Under the pieces are notes generated by a model that saw only the letters and a program-made list of their open reading frames with translations, searched no databases and was not told the origin of the DNA. DNA of 64,000 bases from an uncultured Blautia sp. Lineage in GTDB: Bacteria > Bacillota > Clostridia > Lachnospirales > Lachnospiraceae. The stretch spans positions 18,469 to 82,468 of the forward strand of contig CAKRRG010000006.1 in assembly GCA_934394545.1 (NCBI GenBank). Reading direction: 5' to 3'. Numbering within the stretch: the stretch's first letter is position 1; each line of letters starts with the position of its first letter. Of the stretch, positions 1-8,768 are shown one piece after another. The position numbers were made by a program, and so were the translations under genes.

Positions 1-1309
1 GATACATTTTATACAATTCTTCTTCCTTGCTCTGATCATCGGAATCTTTTTTGTATTCCTCAAGAACGGCCTGGGATGGTGTCACAACACTACTAAGTGC
101 TTCCTCTGTAGCATGTGTATACACATTCTCTACACTGATTGCCTTATGCCCCATTTTTAATGCAGTATTCACCACATTTGCATTTTTTGCAGTATTCGCC
201 ATGGTATCTGCAGTGTGTCTAAGTGAATGAAGACACAGCCCTTTCATCTGACCTCCTTTCGTCAGATGCACATCTCTGTCAATGTTAAGCTTGTCACATA
301 ATTCCTTAAAGCACACTTCCATAGAAGCATTTGAACGTCTCTTACCATTAGCAAATGTTGGATAGAGCAAGTCATCCGGATTGTTTTTACATTTAAGTCG
401 AGTCTGCTCCATCATATACAATACACATTCCCGGCATAGATCCGACATCATTATGAACCTGGCTTCTCCATTCTTGGGAACTTTTGTGTAATATTCTATC
501 CCTTTTTCCTTATCATTATCCTTAAAACGAACAGATCGTGCCTCTACAATATGAATCTTGTTATTCTCTAGATCCACATTGTCATTTCTCAAAGCGGCAA
601 ATTCTCCGATTCTAAGCCCTGTTTCCAATAGAAATAATACAACAACCGGATACTGTCCCATATTATTTTTATAGGCATAATAAAATTTCTGAATGTCTTC
701 TGGCGTGAATACTTCTTTACGATTTTTGATATCATCTTCTCTTTTCTTGTCGTATTCATCAGAAATTTCCTTTTTTATTCTCACCTGGGCAGCATAATTC
801 TCTTTAAGCAAGCTCCGATCAACCAGCCATTTACAACAGCGTTTACATAGCTGCATCGGCAGAGAGCAGGTTTTCTTACTCTTTAATTCTAATATCGTGT
901 CAAAATACCGTTCAAATTCCACAGCATTTAGCATATGAAGCTGGTACTTGGATATTGGAAAATCAAAGAAATTCCGGTTCATGTTATTAATATATGTATG
1001 ATAGCCGCTTCCAGTTATATTGGGCTTTACCTCCGTCTCAATATATTCAGACATATATTCGCCAAAGGTCTTGGCTTTATTAATCTTTGTATCTCTGCCT
1101 CTCTCAATTTCCTTCTCCCAGGCGACAAGATCCAGCTTTGCTTTTTCACGGGCTGCCTTTTCTGTTTCTCCCACTCGTTTAATTCTTTTGGGTTTCCCGG
1201 TCTTTGGATTAATGTATTTGCTTTGTACTACACATTCATATTTCCCGCTTGGCAGTTTTCTTACATTGCCCTCACCATTTTCTTTTCTACCCTCATAGTT
1301 CTTCGCCAT
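1..1309 (-). CDS. Tyrosine-family site-specific integrase (C-terminal end cut by window edge)
   Basis: Phage/ICE-type tyrosine recombinase expected to integrate and excise a mobile element. It opens at an ATG (1307-1309) behind GGGGAGGAAGTAA and stays open for 436 codons to the window edge. The N-terminus has an arm-binding look (basic, with a GKYECVVQ strand), followed by a SAM-like core-binding region. The catalytic set is visible: Arg in TGLRIGE (about residue 232), HSLRHT (about 361-366), MGHKA (about 386) and the nucleophile Tyr in VYTHAT (about 397), so only a short tail is missing. It lies just downstream of tpiA in the same direction, as expected for an integrase at one end of an island. 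Family assignment is secure; whether the element is a phage, ICE or smaller island cannot be seen from this window. Confidence 0.93.
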   Translation of the reverse strand, partial: MAKNYEGRKENGEGNVRKLPSGKYECVVQSKYINPKTGKPKRIKRVGETEKAAREKAKLDLVAWEKEIERGRDTKINKAKTFGEYMSEYIETEVKPNITGSGYHTYINNMNRNFFDFPISKYQLHMLNAVEFERYFDTILELKSKKTCSLPMQLCKRCCKWLVDRSLLKENYAAQVRIKKEISDEYDKKREDDIKNRKEVFTPEDIQKFYYAYKNNMGQYPVVVLFLLETGLRIGEFAALRNDNVDLENNKIHIVEARSVRFKDNDKEKGIEYYTKVPKNGEARFIMMSDLCRECVLYMMEQTRLKCKNNPDDLLYPTFANGKRRSNASMEVCFKELCDKLNIDRDVHLTKGGQMKGLCLHSLRHTADTMANTAKNANVVNTALKMGHKAISVENVYTHATEEALSSVVTPSQAVLEEYKKDSDDQSKEEELYKMY

Positions 1310-1331
1310 TTACTTCCTCCCCTGTAGCAAT

Positions 1332-1389
1332 TATCACTTTTTTGAATGACAGTGATTTTTCCTTCCAAAAGTGATACCAAAAGGTGATA
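1332..1389. repeat. Inverted and direct repeats upstream of the integrase
   Basis: Arms TATCACTTTT (1332-1341) and AAAAGTGATA (1367-1376) form a 10-bp inverted repeat. The right arm is followed at once by a near-copy: CCAAAAGTGATA (1365-1376) then CCAAAAGGTGATA (1377-1389). Short repeats next to an integrase start often serve as arm-type binding sites or as an operator. Function is inferred. Confidence 0.5.
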
Positions 1390-1403
1390 GTAGGTAAATT
1401 ATA

Positions 1404-1467
1404 AAACGCCCCTACCCACAATTCAATTAGTAATATTTACCAATCATCCTTGTGTTTAGGGGCGTTT
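1404..1467. terminator. 64-bp nested palindrome between tpiA and the integrase
   Basis: Three nested arm pairs share one centre near 1435: AAACGCCCCTA/TAGGGGCGTTT (1404-1414, 1457-1467), CACAA/TTGTG (1417-1421, 1450-1454) and TTAGTAA/TTACCAA (1427-1433, 1437-1443). Read on the minus strand it ends in GCGTTTTAT, so it can act as the tpiA terminator. A role as an attachment-site element is equally possible. Confidence 0.55.
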
Positions 1468-1515
1468 AATTACTTCTCGCTTGGACACATTAGCTAAAAA
1501 ATAGCTATTATTTTA

Positions 1516-2268
1516 TTATTTGTTATAGTTTACGATATCGCCGAACTCTGGTTTCAGGGATGCGCCGCCTACAAGACCGCCGTCGATGTCTGCCTGAGCA
1601 AATAACTCCGGAGCTGTCTTAGCGTTTACAGATCCGCCGTACTGGATGCGGATTGCTGCTGCAGTTGCCTCATCATAAATTTCAGCGATGCAAGCACGGA
1701 TTCCTGCGCAAACTTCCTGAGCCTGCTCAGTTGTAGCTGTTTTACCGGTTCCGATAGCCCAGATCGGCTCGTAAGCGATAACGGCTGTTTTAGCCTGATC
1801 AGCTGTAACGTTCTGGAAACCAACTTTAACCTGCTGACGGATGAAGTCCATAGTTACGCCCTGCTCTCTCTGATCAAGAGTCTCTCCACAGCACATAATT
1901 GGAGTGATTCCGTGCTCAAATGCTTTGAGCATTTTCTTGTTTACAGTTTCGCTTGTCTCAGCAAAGTACTCTCTTCTCTCAGAGTGTCCCAGAACTACGT
2001 ATTTAACACCAGCGTCTGTAAGCATGTTCGGGGAAATCTCGCCTGTGAAAGCACCTTTCTCCTCGAAGTACATGTTCTCAGCACCAACCTGGATGTTGGA
2101 GCCTTTTGCAGCCTCAACTACAGGAAGAATATCGATAGCCGGTACGCAGAATACTACGTCAACGTCATCGTTTGCTACTAATGGTTTTAAAGTTTCTACT
2201 AATTTAACTGCCTCACTTGGAGTCATGTTCATTTTCCAGTTTCCGGCAATAATTTTCTTTCTAGACAT
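1516..2268 (-). CDS. tpiA: Triose-phosphate isomerase
   Basis: Interconverts dihydroxyacetone phosphate and glyceraldehyde 3-phosphate in cytosolic glycolysis. The 250-residue product has the normal family length. The (beta/alpha)8 signatures are present: GNWKMN at residues 9-14 (Asn10 and Lys12 contact substrate), LGHSERRE carrying the catalytic His near residue 95, and [11 protein letters not shown] carrying the catalytic Glu in the second half, then YGGSV near the end. The ATG at 2266-2268 sits behind AAAGGAGATATATATA; an in-frame ATG-less extension further upstream has no comparable ribosome site. It is the third gene of a minus-strand gap-pgk-tpiA set, about 50 nt after pgk and probably co-transcribed with it. 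In related genomes gpmI often follows; here an integrase does. Confidence 0.98.
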   Translation of the reverse strand: MSRKKIIAGNWKMNMTPSEAVKLVETLKPLVANDDVDVVFCVPAIDILPVVEAAKGSNIQVGAENMYFEEKGAFTGEISPNMLTDAGVKYVVLGHSERREYFAETSETVNKKMLKAFEHGITPIMCCGETLDQREQGVTMDFIRQQVKVGFQNVTADQAKTAVIAYEPIWAIGTGKTATTEQAQEVCAGIRACIAEIYDEATAAAIRIQYGGSVNAKTAPELFAQADIDGGLVGGASLKPEFGDIVNYNK

Positions 2269-2318
2269 TATATATATCTCCTTTTGCACTCATTAAGTGC
2301 TTGTATTATTTGAATCAC

Positions 2319-3512
2319 CTATTTATCGTTAGCTGCTGCTACACCTGGTAACTCTTTTCCTTCCAGGAATTCAAGAGATGCACCGCCACCTGTGGAGATG
2401 TGTGTCATCTTGTCACCATAGCCAAGGATATTAACTGCTGCTGCGGAATCACCACCACCGATGATAGTTGTAGCATCTGTATCAGCAAGAGCCTTAGCAA
2501 CAGCTTCAGTACCATGAGCAAAGTTTGGCATTTCGAAGCAGCCCATCGGTCCGTTCCAAACAACTGTCTTGGCATCTTTTACAGCGTCAGCGAAAAGTTT
2601 CTCTGTCTCTGGTCCGATGTCCATTCCTTCCCATCCATCCGGAATCTCACCACGTTTTACAACCTGGATATTGCAATCATTGGAGAAGGAATCACCAATT
2701 CTGTTATCAACCGGAAGAAGAAGCTTAACGCCTTTTTCTTCTGCCTTCTTCATCATGTCTAATGCATACTGAAGATAATCATCCTCGCAAAGGGAAACAC
2801 CAATGTGTCCGCCCATAGCCTTGGAGAATGTATAGGACATTCCACCACCAATGATCAGAGTATCCACCTTGTCAAGAAGGTTGTTGATAACAGAGATCTT
2901 GCTGGAAACCTTAGCACCGCCAAGGATTGCTACGAATGGTCTGTCAGGATTGTTTACAGCGTTTCCGAGGAAATCGATTTCTTTCTGCATCAGATATCCA
3001 ACAACAGCTGTATCTACATATTTGGTAACACCAACGTTAGAGCAGTGTGCTCTGTGAGCGGTACCAAATGCATCGTTTACAAATACATCGCAAAGAGAAG
3101 CAAGTTCCTTGCTGAATTCATCACCGTTCTTAGTCTCTTCTGCACGATAACGGGTATTCTCAAGAAGAATGATCTCGCCGTCTTTCATGTCAGCTACTGC
3201 TGCTTTTACAGTATCATCTACAACAACCGGGCTAGGAACGAATTTTACTTCCTGTCCGAGAAGTTCTGTGAGACGTTTAGCAACAGGTGCAAGAGAAAGC
3301 TCCGGTTTCGGCTCTCCTTTCGGTTTTCCAAGGTGAGAGCAAAGGATAATCTTTCCACCATCTGCAACAAGCTTCTTGATTGTAGGAAGAGCTGCTACCA
3401 GACGGTTCTCATCTGTAATCTTGCCGTCCTGCAGAGGTACATTGAAGTCACATCTTACGAGGACTCTTTTGCCTTTTACGTTGATGTCATCAACAGATTT
3501 CTTATTCAGCAT
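2319..3512 (-). CDS. pgk: Phosphoglycerate kinase
   Basis: Transfers phosphate from 1,3-bisphosphoglycerate to ADP in lower glycolysis. The 397-residue protein is full length. The N-terminal substrate domain begins [11 protein letters not shown] (residues about 17-27), with HLGKPKG near residue 62 and the basic patch AHRAH. The C-terminal nucleotide domain has [19 protein letters not shown] and the glycine-rich GGGDSAAA and STGGGASLE segments. It lies between gap and tpiA on the same strand. A strong terminator-like hairpin separates it from gap, so pgk-tpiA may be partly uncoupled from gap or driven by a separate promoter in the 140-nt gap. Confidence 0.98.
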   Translation of the reverse strand: MLNKKSVDDINVKGKRVLVRCDFNVPLQDGKITDENRLVAALPTIKKLVADGGKIILCSHLGKPKGEPKPELSLAPVAKRLTELLGQEVKFVPSPVVVDDTVKAAVADMKDGEIILLENTRYRAEETKNGDEFSKELASLCDVFVNDAFGTAHRAHCSNVGVTKYVDTAVVGYLMQKEIDFLGNAVNNPDRPFVAILGGAKVSSKISVINNLLDKVDTLIIGGGMSYTFSKAMGGHIGVSLCEDDYLQYALDMMKKAEEKGVKLLLPVDNRIGDSFSNDCNIQVVKRGEIPDGWEGMDIGPETEKLFADAVKDAKTVVWNGPMGCFEMPNFAHGTEAVAKALADTDATTIIGGGDSAAAVNILGYGDKMTHISTGGGASLEFLEGKELPGVAAANDK

Positions 3513-3555
3513 CTTGTTATGCCTCCTTATAAAATTTAACTTTTTATACAGACAA

Positions 3556-3586
3556 AAGGGTCCGGTCCTATTCAGACCGGACCCTT
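3556..3586 (-). terminator. Terminator or attenuator between gap and pgk
   Basis: Perfect 12-bp stem AAGGGTCCGGTC (3556-3567) / GACCGGACCCTT (3575-3586) with a 7-nt loop. On the minus strand it is followed by TTTTG, as in intrinsic terminators. It would end or reduce gap transcripts before pgk. Confidence 0.8.
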
Positions 3587-3655
3587 CTCTGAGTCTTATT
3601 CATATGCTGTCAAATTATAGCTTGTCAGCATCCGAAAACCCTACTCTGCTACTAA

Positions 3656-4675
3656 TTAAGCGTTAAGCAGTTTACCAAAGTGTTTGATTGTACGAACCAT
3701 CTGGCTTGTGTAGGAGTTCTCATTGTCATACCAGGAAACAACCTGAACCTCTGTTGTGCCATTCTCAAGTGGAAGAACCATTGTCTGAGTAGCATCGAAC
3801 AGAGAACCAAATCTCATACCAACGATATCGCTGGAAACGATCTCATCTTCGTTGTATCCGAAGGACTCGTTAGAAGCTGCTTTCATAGCTGCGTTGATCT
3901 GCTCTTTTGTTACATTTCCTTCAACAACTGCTGTAAGGATTGTAGTAGAACCTGTTGGGGTTGGAACACGCTGTGCGGAACCGATAAGTTTTCCGTTCAG
4001 TTCTGGGATAACAAGACCGATTGCTTTAGCAGCACCTGTGCTGTTCGGAACGATGTTAACTGCAGCTGCACGGGATCTTCTCAGATCGCCTTTTCTCTGC
4101 GGTCCGTCAAGTGTCATCTGATCGCCTGTGTAAGCGTGGATTGTGCACATGATACCGGATTTGATTGCAGCAAGGTCATTAAGTGCTTTAGCCATTGGAG
4201 CTAAGCAGTTTGTTGTACAGGAAGCTGCGGAAATGATGTGATCCTCTTTTGTAAGAGTCTCATGGTTTACATTGTAAACGATTGTCTTAAGGTCGTTTCC
4301 AGCCGGAGCGGAAATGATAACGTGTTTAGCACCTGCATCGATATGAGCCTGAGCTTTGTCTTTGGATGTATAGAATCCAGTACACTCAAGAACTACGTCT
4401 ACACCGATCTCTCCCCATGGAAGCTCAGCAGCGTTAGCTTTTGCATAAATTTTGATTTCTTTTCCGTCAACTGTGATGGAATCCTCTCCAGCTACAACTG
4501 TATCTGCAAGAGCATATCTTCCCTGAGTTGAGTCATATTTTAATAAGTGAGCGAGCATTTTAGGAGATGTTAAGTCGTTGATAGCAACGATTTCAAATCC
4601 TTCTGCACCAAACATCTGACGGAATGCAAGACGTCCAATACGTCCAAAACCATTAATTGCAACTTTTACTGCCAT
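3656..4675 (-). CDS. gap: Glyceraldehyde-3-phosphate dehydrogenase, type I
   Basis: Oxidises glyceraldehyde 3-phosphate with NAD and phosphate to 1,3-bisphosphoglycerate. The 339-residue length is typical. The N-terminal Rossmann signature INGFGRIGR covers residues 8-16. The catalytic cysteine is Cys153 in SCTTNCLAP, and the C-terminal half shows the [12 protein letters not shown] substrate loop and [11 protein letters not shown]. It is the first gene of the glycolytic set and has its own consensus-like promoter at 4757-4785, fitting the high expression usual for this enzyme. Aspartate in AINDLT after strand 2 suggests NAD preference, which is inference. Confidence 0.98.
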   Translation of the reverse strand: MAVKVAINGFGRIGRLAFRQMFGAEGFEIVAINDLTSPKMLAHLLKYDSTQGRYALADTVVAGEDSITVDGKEIKIYAKANAAELPWGEIGVDVVLECTGFYTSKDKAQAHIDAGAKHVIISAPAGNDLKTIVYNVNHETLTKEDHIISAASCTTNCLAPMAKALNDLAAIKSGIMCTIHAYTGDQMTLDGPQRKGDLRRSRAAAVNIVPNSTGAAKAIGLVIPELNGKLIGSAQRVPTPTGSTTILTAVVEGNVTKEQINAAMKAASNESFGYNEDEIVSSDIVGMRFGSLFDATQTMVLPLENGTTEVQVVSWYDNENSYTSQMVRTIKHFGKLLNA

Positions 4676-4756
4676 GATAAATTCCTCCTATGAATTAAAT
4701 GGTAAAAATTATGTGAGTGCTTCAATCTTTGTGAAAGAAACATCAACCTATAGCGT

Positions 4757-4785
4757 ATTGTACCTAATTCCGAACAAAAATTCAA
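4757..4785 (-). promoter_or_regulatory. Sigma-A-type promoter for gap
   Basis: On the minus strand: TTGAAT (4780-4785), 17-bp spacer, TACAAT (4757-4762). It lies about 80 nt before the gap start codon in an otherwise gene-free 246-nt divergent region. Confidence 0.7.
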
Positions 4786-4921
4786 GCCTATTTTCAAAAA
4801 AATAACAGGCAAATTGCCACAAATATCCTATGTTATGATATACTGCTCTTAAATCAGACAGCATAGTCCCTTTTATGACTCTTGACATATAACATCGGAT
4901 TTCTTACACAAGGAGGATATC

Positions 4922-5755
4922 ATGAATTCACAGCTAAAATCTCCCGCAATATTATGGGATTGTCACATGCATTCTGCATTTTCCGCAGATTCCGGTACTC
5001 CAACTGAGGATATGATCTGCCAGTCTATGGCACTGGGGCTTAAAGGAATCTGCCTTACTGAGCATCTGGATCCAGACTACGCCCCTACACCTGACCAGCT
5101 GGATTTTTCTCTTGATCTTCCATCCTATTACAAAAAGCTTATGGAATTGAAGGAGACTTACAAAGGGCAGATTCACATTCATTTCGGCATCGAAATCGGA
5201 TTGCAGCCTCACCTTAAACAATATTTTCACAATCTTTTAAAAGAATACCCATTTGACTTTGTGATTGGTTCTTCACACCTGGTCCACGGTGCAGATCCTT
5301 ACTACCCCGAATTCTTCCAGGGCAGAGACGAGGAACAAGCCTATCTTGAATATTTTGAGTCCATTCTGGAAAATCTGAATGCATTTCACGAAATGGATAC
5401 TTATGGGCATCTGGATTATATTGTCCGATATGGTCCGAATAAAAACCAGTTTTATTCTTATAAAAGATACCAGGATATTCTGGATGCGATTCTGAAAAAG
5501 CTGGTAGACACAAATGTAGGACTTGAAGTCAACACTGGCGGCTACCACTACGGTCTGGGGGAACCAAACCCGTGTACTGCCATCATCTGCCGCTACAAGG
5601 AACTAGGCGGCGAAATCATCACCATCGGCGCCGATGCCCATGCACCGGATAAAATCGGCTACGATTTTGACAGGGCTGCTCAGGTTCTCACAGATTGTGG
5701 CTTTAAATACTATACTGTTTTTAATAAACGCAAACCTGAATTTATTAAATTCTAG
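4922..5755 (+). CDS. PHP-domain phosphoesterase, HisJ-like histidinol-phosphatase family
   Basis: Predicted metal-dependent phosphatase of the PHP superfamily; the closest familiar family is HisJ/HisK histidinol-phosphatase, the penultimate step of histidine synthesis. The 277-residue product carries PHP metal ligands in order: DCHMHSAFSADSG with His15 and His17, LTEHLD, HFGIEIG, GSSHLV, YGHLDYI and the C-terminal IGADAHAPD. The ATG follows ACAAGGAGGATATC. No other his genes are nearby and it stands alone between divergent gap and the convergent ATPase gene. Substrate is therefore uncertain; PHP enzymes acting on other phosphate esters look alike. Confidence 0.8.
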   Translation: MNSQLKSPAILWDCHMHSAFSADSGTPTEDMICQSMALGLKGICLTEHLDPDYAPTPDQLDFSLDLPSYYKKLMELKETYKGQIHIHFGIEIGLQPHLKQYFHNLLKEYPFDFVIGSSHLVHGADPYYPEFFQGRDEEQAYLEYFESILENLNAFHEMDTYGHLDYIVRYGPNKNQFYSYKRYQDILDAILKKLVDTNVGLEVNTGGYHYGLGEPNPCTAIICRYKELGGEIITIGADAHAPDKIGYDFDRAAQVLTDCGFKYYTVFNKRKPEFIKF

Positions 5756-5769
5756 AGCGTATTTTACTT

Positions 5770-8169
5770 TTATTTCTGTACCTTTTCCAAGAACAAAGAA
5801 ATAAGTCCTTTTTTATCCTTCTCCTGCGCCTTATTGTACATGGCTCTGCACCATTCTGTAATAACATCGATTACGATTGGCGAGAAGGTCATCAGGATAA
5901 ATACCAGAATGATCATTCCAAACTCCAGAGAGCCAAGCGCCAGCAGGTTCTGTACGCATACGGCTGCAAAGAAGAAAATGAACTGCATGCCATAAATAAT
6001 GATCTTACGGTATCTGCTAAGAGGCGCATATACCGTCTTCAGTGCTGCCATGTAGTTCCAGCCGGTTACCAGGAAACAGGCGGTACTAAGCATTACATTG
6101 CTGTGATACACATTCTGACAAACCAGCATGATAGTGAAAACACAGCCCGTAATAGTTACAGCTGCAGGGAAAGCATTCATAAATACGTACCGAAGGAAAC
6201 CACTCTCAATCTTGTTAAAGTTGTTTTCCTGGGCAAGCAGGAAGGTTGGAATACCTACTGCACAGGCACTGATCAGGGACATCTGGATTGGCTCAAAGGG
6301 ATAACTCTCGCCCCAGAAGATGGTGATCAGACAAAGCAGTGCGGAAAAAATGGTCTTGATCAGGAACATGGATGCGGCAGTACGGATGTTGTTGACAACG
6401 CGGCGGCCCTGGTTCACGATCTCCGGCATCGAAGCGAAATTGGAATCCATAAGCACTACATTTGCAATATTCTTGGCAGCATCACTTCCTTCTGCCATAA
6501 CTACGCTGCAGTCTGCCTCTTTCAGTGCAAGAACATCGTTGACACCGTCTCCTGTCATGGCAACTGTATGCTTCTGTTTCTTAAGGGCAAGCACCATTTC
6601 TTTCTTCTGCTGCGGAGTTACACGGCCAAATACGGAACACTCGGCAACAGCCCGCTCCATATCCTCAGGTGTCGTAATAGTAGTTGCATCAATATATTTA
6701 TCCGCATTTTCCAATCCTGCCTTTTTCGCAATGGCAGATACTGTCACCGGATCATCACCTGAAATAACCTTCAGCTCAACGCCCTGATTACGGAAAAATT
6801 CCAAAGTCTCAGGTGCATTATCACGAATAATATCCGTAAGCATAAACAGTGCAACTGGTTTCAAGCCTTCTGGAAGTTCATTCTCCTTGTTCAGGTTTGG
6901 ACTATGGGCAAGTGCAAGAACGCGGAATCCCTCTTTTCCATAGGCAGCACATTGCCTTATCAAATCTTCGTTTCCTTCCGGAAAAAGGAACTGGGCAGCT
7001 CCCATCAGATAGGTTCCCTCTTCCTTAAAAGCTACACCACTGTATTTTCGGTCAGAGGAAAATGGAATACAATGATCCACAGACATGTCCGTCCGTCTGG
7101 AAAAACGCTTGCCCAGCGCATCTGCGGTGGCATTCTTGTCCTTTAAAACAGACATCATATTAGCCATAACGCGCTCAATCTGTCCCACCGTTTCCTTATC
7201 TTCCGGCTCCGCAACTCCAATCTCCATTCCTTCCACATAGGGCTGTACCTGTTCCACGCACATGGTTCCTGCAGTGATGGTTCCGGTCTTATCCAGACAA
7301 AGCGTATCTACTCTTGCCAGAGTTTCAATACAGTACAATTCCTGCACTAGTGTATTCTTCCGTGTCAGTGTAAGCGCACCAAGCGTCAGTGCCACACTGG
7401 TAAGCAATACCAGACCTTCCGGAATCATTCCAAGAACCGCTGCCACCATATTCACAACTGCATCCCGGATTCCATTTCCGGCAATGTAATACTGCTTATA
7501 AAACAATAGCATTCCCATAGGAACAATAATCACACTGATGGTTTTCAAAATAGCGTTCAAAGAATTTCTCAGTTCTGAATTATGCCTCTTAAATTCCTTT
7601 GCCTCACTGGTAATCTGAGAAGCATAATTATCTTTCCCAACATGGATAACCTGGCAGCAAGCCTCACCGGAGGTGACGAAACTTCCTGAAAAAAGCTCGT
7701 CTCCCTGCATTTTCTGAAGATTATCAGATTCACCTGTGAGAAGTGACTCGTTGACTTCAATACTTCCCTCCAGAACCTTTGCATCTGCCGGCACCTGATC
7801 TCCTGTTTTCAGAAATAGAATATCATCCAGCACAAGCTTCTCCGTAGAAATCGTCCACTTCTTTCCTTCTCTTAGCACCACTGCCTTACTTTCCGTCAGA
7901 ATAGCCAGTTTATCCAGAGTTTTCTTGGCTCGTACCTCCTGTATGATTCCGATCACTGTATTGATCACAATAATTCCCATAAACATGGAATTCTTATAGG
8001 AGCCCACCAGTAATACCATGATCATGAGAGCAAGGTTCAAAAAGTTGAAAAATGTAAGCACATTTTCCCTTACGATCTGCTTATAGCTCCTGGTGTTGGG
8101 GTTCTCATTGGCATTGATCTTCCCCTCTTCGATTCTTTGCTGCACTTGTTCGTTTGTTAATCCTGTCAT
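5770..8169 (-). CDS. P-type cation-transporting ATPase
   Basis: ATP-driven membrane cation pump. The protein has about 799 residues and lacks N-terminal heavy-metal CxxC domains. Landmarks: LLTGES (actuator loop, about residue 144), the PEGL turn of a core transmembrane helix, phosphorylation motif DKTGTITAG (Asp about residue 293) and the hinge TGDGVNDVLALKEAD, followed by about six C-terminal membrane segments. The PEGL motif without CPx argues against heavy-metal specificity and places it nearer the Ca/Mg/Mn-type pumps, but the ion is not resolved. An ATG five codons upstream (8182-8184) exists, but AAGGAAGTAACG precedes the ATG at 8167-8169, which was chosen. It converges with the PHP gene, with 14 nt between stops. 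Confidence 0.9.
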   Translation of the reverse strand: MTGLTNEQVQQRIEEGKINANENPNTRSYKQIVRENVLTFFNFLNLALMIMVLLVGSYKNSMFMGIIVINTVIGIIQEVRAKKTLDKLAILTESKAVVLREGKKWTISTEKLVLDDILFLKTGDQVPADAKVLEGSIEVNESLLTGESDNLQKMQGDELFSGSFVTSGEACCQVIHVGKDNYASQITSEAKEFKRHNSELRNSLNAILKTISVIIVPMGMLLFYKQYYIAGNGIRDAVVNMVAAVLGMIPEGLVLLTSVALTLGALTLTRKNTLVQELYCIETLARVDTLCLDKTGTITAGTMCVEQVQPYVEGMEIGVAEPEDKETVGQIERVMANMMSVLKDKNATADALGKRFSRRTDMSVDHCIPFSSDRKYSGVAFKEEGTYLMGAAQFLFPEGNEDLIRQCAAYGKEGFRVLALAHSPNLNKENELPEGLKPVALFMLTDIIRDNAPETLEFFRNQGVELKVISGDDPVTVSAIAKKAGLENADKYIDATTITTPEDMERAVAECSVFGRVTPQQKKEMVLALKKQKHTVAMTGDGVNDVLALKEADCSVVMAEGSDAAKNIANVVLMDSNFASMPEIVNQGRRVVNNIRTAASMFLIKTIFSALLCLITIFWGESYPFEPIQMSLISACAVGIPTFLLAQENNFNKIESGFLRYVFMNAFPAAVTITGCVFTIMLVCQNVYHSNVMLSTACFLVTGWNYMAALKTVYAPLSRYRKIIIYGMQFIFFFAAVCVQNLLALGSLEFGMIILVFILMTFSPIVIDVITEWCRAMYNKAQEKDKKGLISLFLEKVQK

Positions 8170-8245
8170 CGTTACTTCCTTCATTCTTATATTTTACTTA
8201 AGGATGCTTACGTTTTATTTTCTCCTGGGATCATCCAGTATATGA

Positions 8246-8279
8246 AAATCAGGGCAGATGATAGCATCCGCCCTGATTT
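8246..8279 (-). terminator. Terminator of the nifS-nifU operon
   Basis: Stem AAATCAGGGC (8246-8255) / GCCCTGATTT (8270-8279), extended inward by CAGATG/CATCCG pairs. On the minus strand it runs into TTTTC, 15 nt after the nifU stop codon. Confidence 0.75.
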
Positions 8280-8293
8280 ATCGATGATGAGAA

Positions 8294-8740
8294 TTAATAC
8301 TCTTCTGCCTCGTCCTCTTCACCCTCATGGATATCAGACTTCGGCTGTTTCAGACCTTCAATCTCAATATGATGCTTCTGTGCATAATCCCACAGTGCAG
8401 CATGGACAGCCTCTTCTGCAAGAAGAGAGCAGTGTACCTTCACTGGTGGAAGTCCGTCAAGAGCTTCCATAACAGCTTTATTCGTAATCTGCATCGCTTC
8501 TTCAATAGTTTTACCCTTTACCATCTCAGTTGCCATACTGCTGGTCGCTACTGCTGCGCCGCAACCAAAAGTTTTGAATTTACAGTCTTTAATGATATGT
8601 GTCTCATCATCGATATCCAGGAAAATTCTCATAATATCGCCGCATTTGGCATTTCCTACTGTACCGACACCGCTTGCATTTTCTATTTCTCCAACATTAC
8701 GTGGATGCTGGAAATGATCCATTACTTTCTCACTATACAT
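8294..8740 (-). CDS. nifU: Iron-sulfur cluster scaffold protein, NifU/IscU type
   Basis: Scaffold on which Fe-S clusters are assembled before transfer to target enzymes. The 148-residue protein is a single U-type domain with the three cluster cysteines Cys33 (KCGD, with the conserved Asp35), Cys60 (FGCGAAVA) and Cys104 (VHCSLLAEE). A short acidic tail (EGEEDEAEEY) follows, and the C-terminal NFU and ferredoxin-like domains of classical NifU are absent, so it is the short clostridial form. It lies 28 nt downstream of the cysteine desulfurase gene on the same strand and is probably co-transcribed from the promoter at 10077-10105. Confidence 0.95.
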   Translation of the reverse strand: MYSEKVMDHFQHPRNVGEIENASGVGTVGNAKCGDIMRIFLDIDDETHIIKDCKFKTFGCGAAVATSSMATEMVKGKTIEEAMQITNKAVMEALDGLPPVKVHCSLLAEEAVHAALWDYAQKHHIEIEGLKQPKSDIHEGEEDEAEEY

Positions 8741-8768
8741 CTTTTTTTCCTCCTGGCAAGTGTTTTAA

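Noticed and set aside
2805..3539. 244-codon open frame on the plus strand opposite pgk
   Set aside because: It is entirely antisense to a conserved pgk gene, has cysteine-rich, low-complexity protein content and no ribosome site.
6103..6762. 219-codon plus-strand frame opposite the P-type ATPase
   Set aside because: The minus-strand ATPase has all family motifs through this stretch; the antisense frame resembles nothing.
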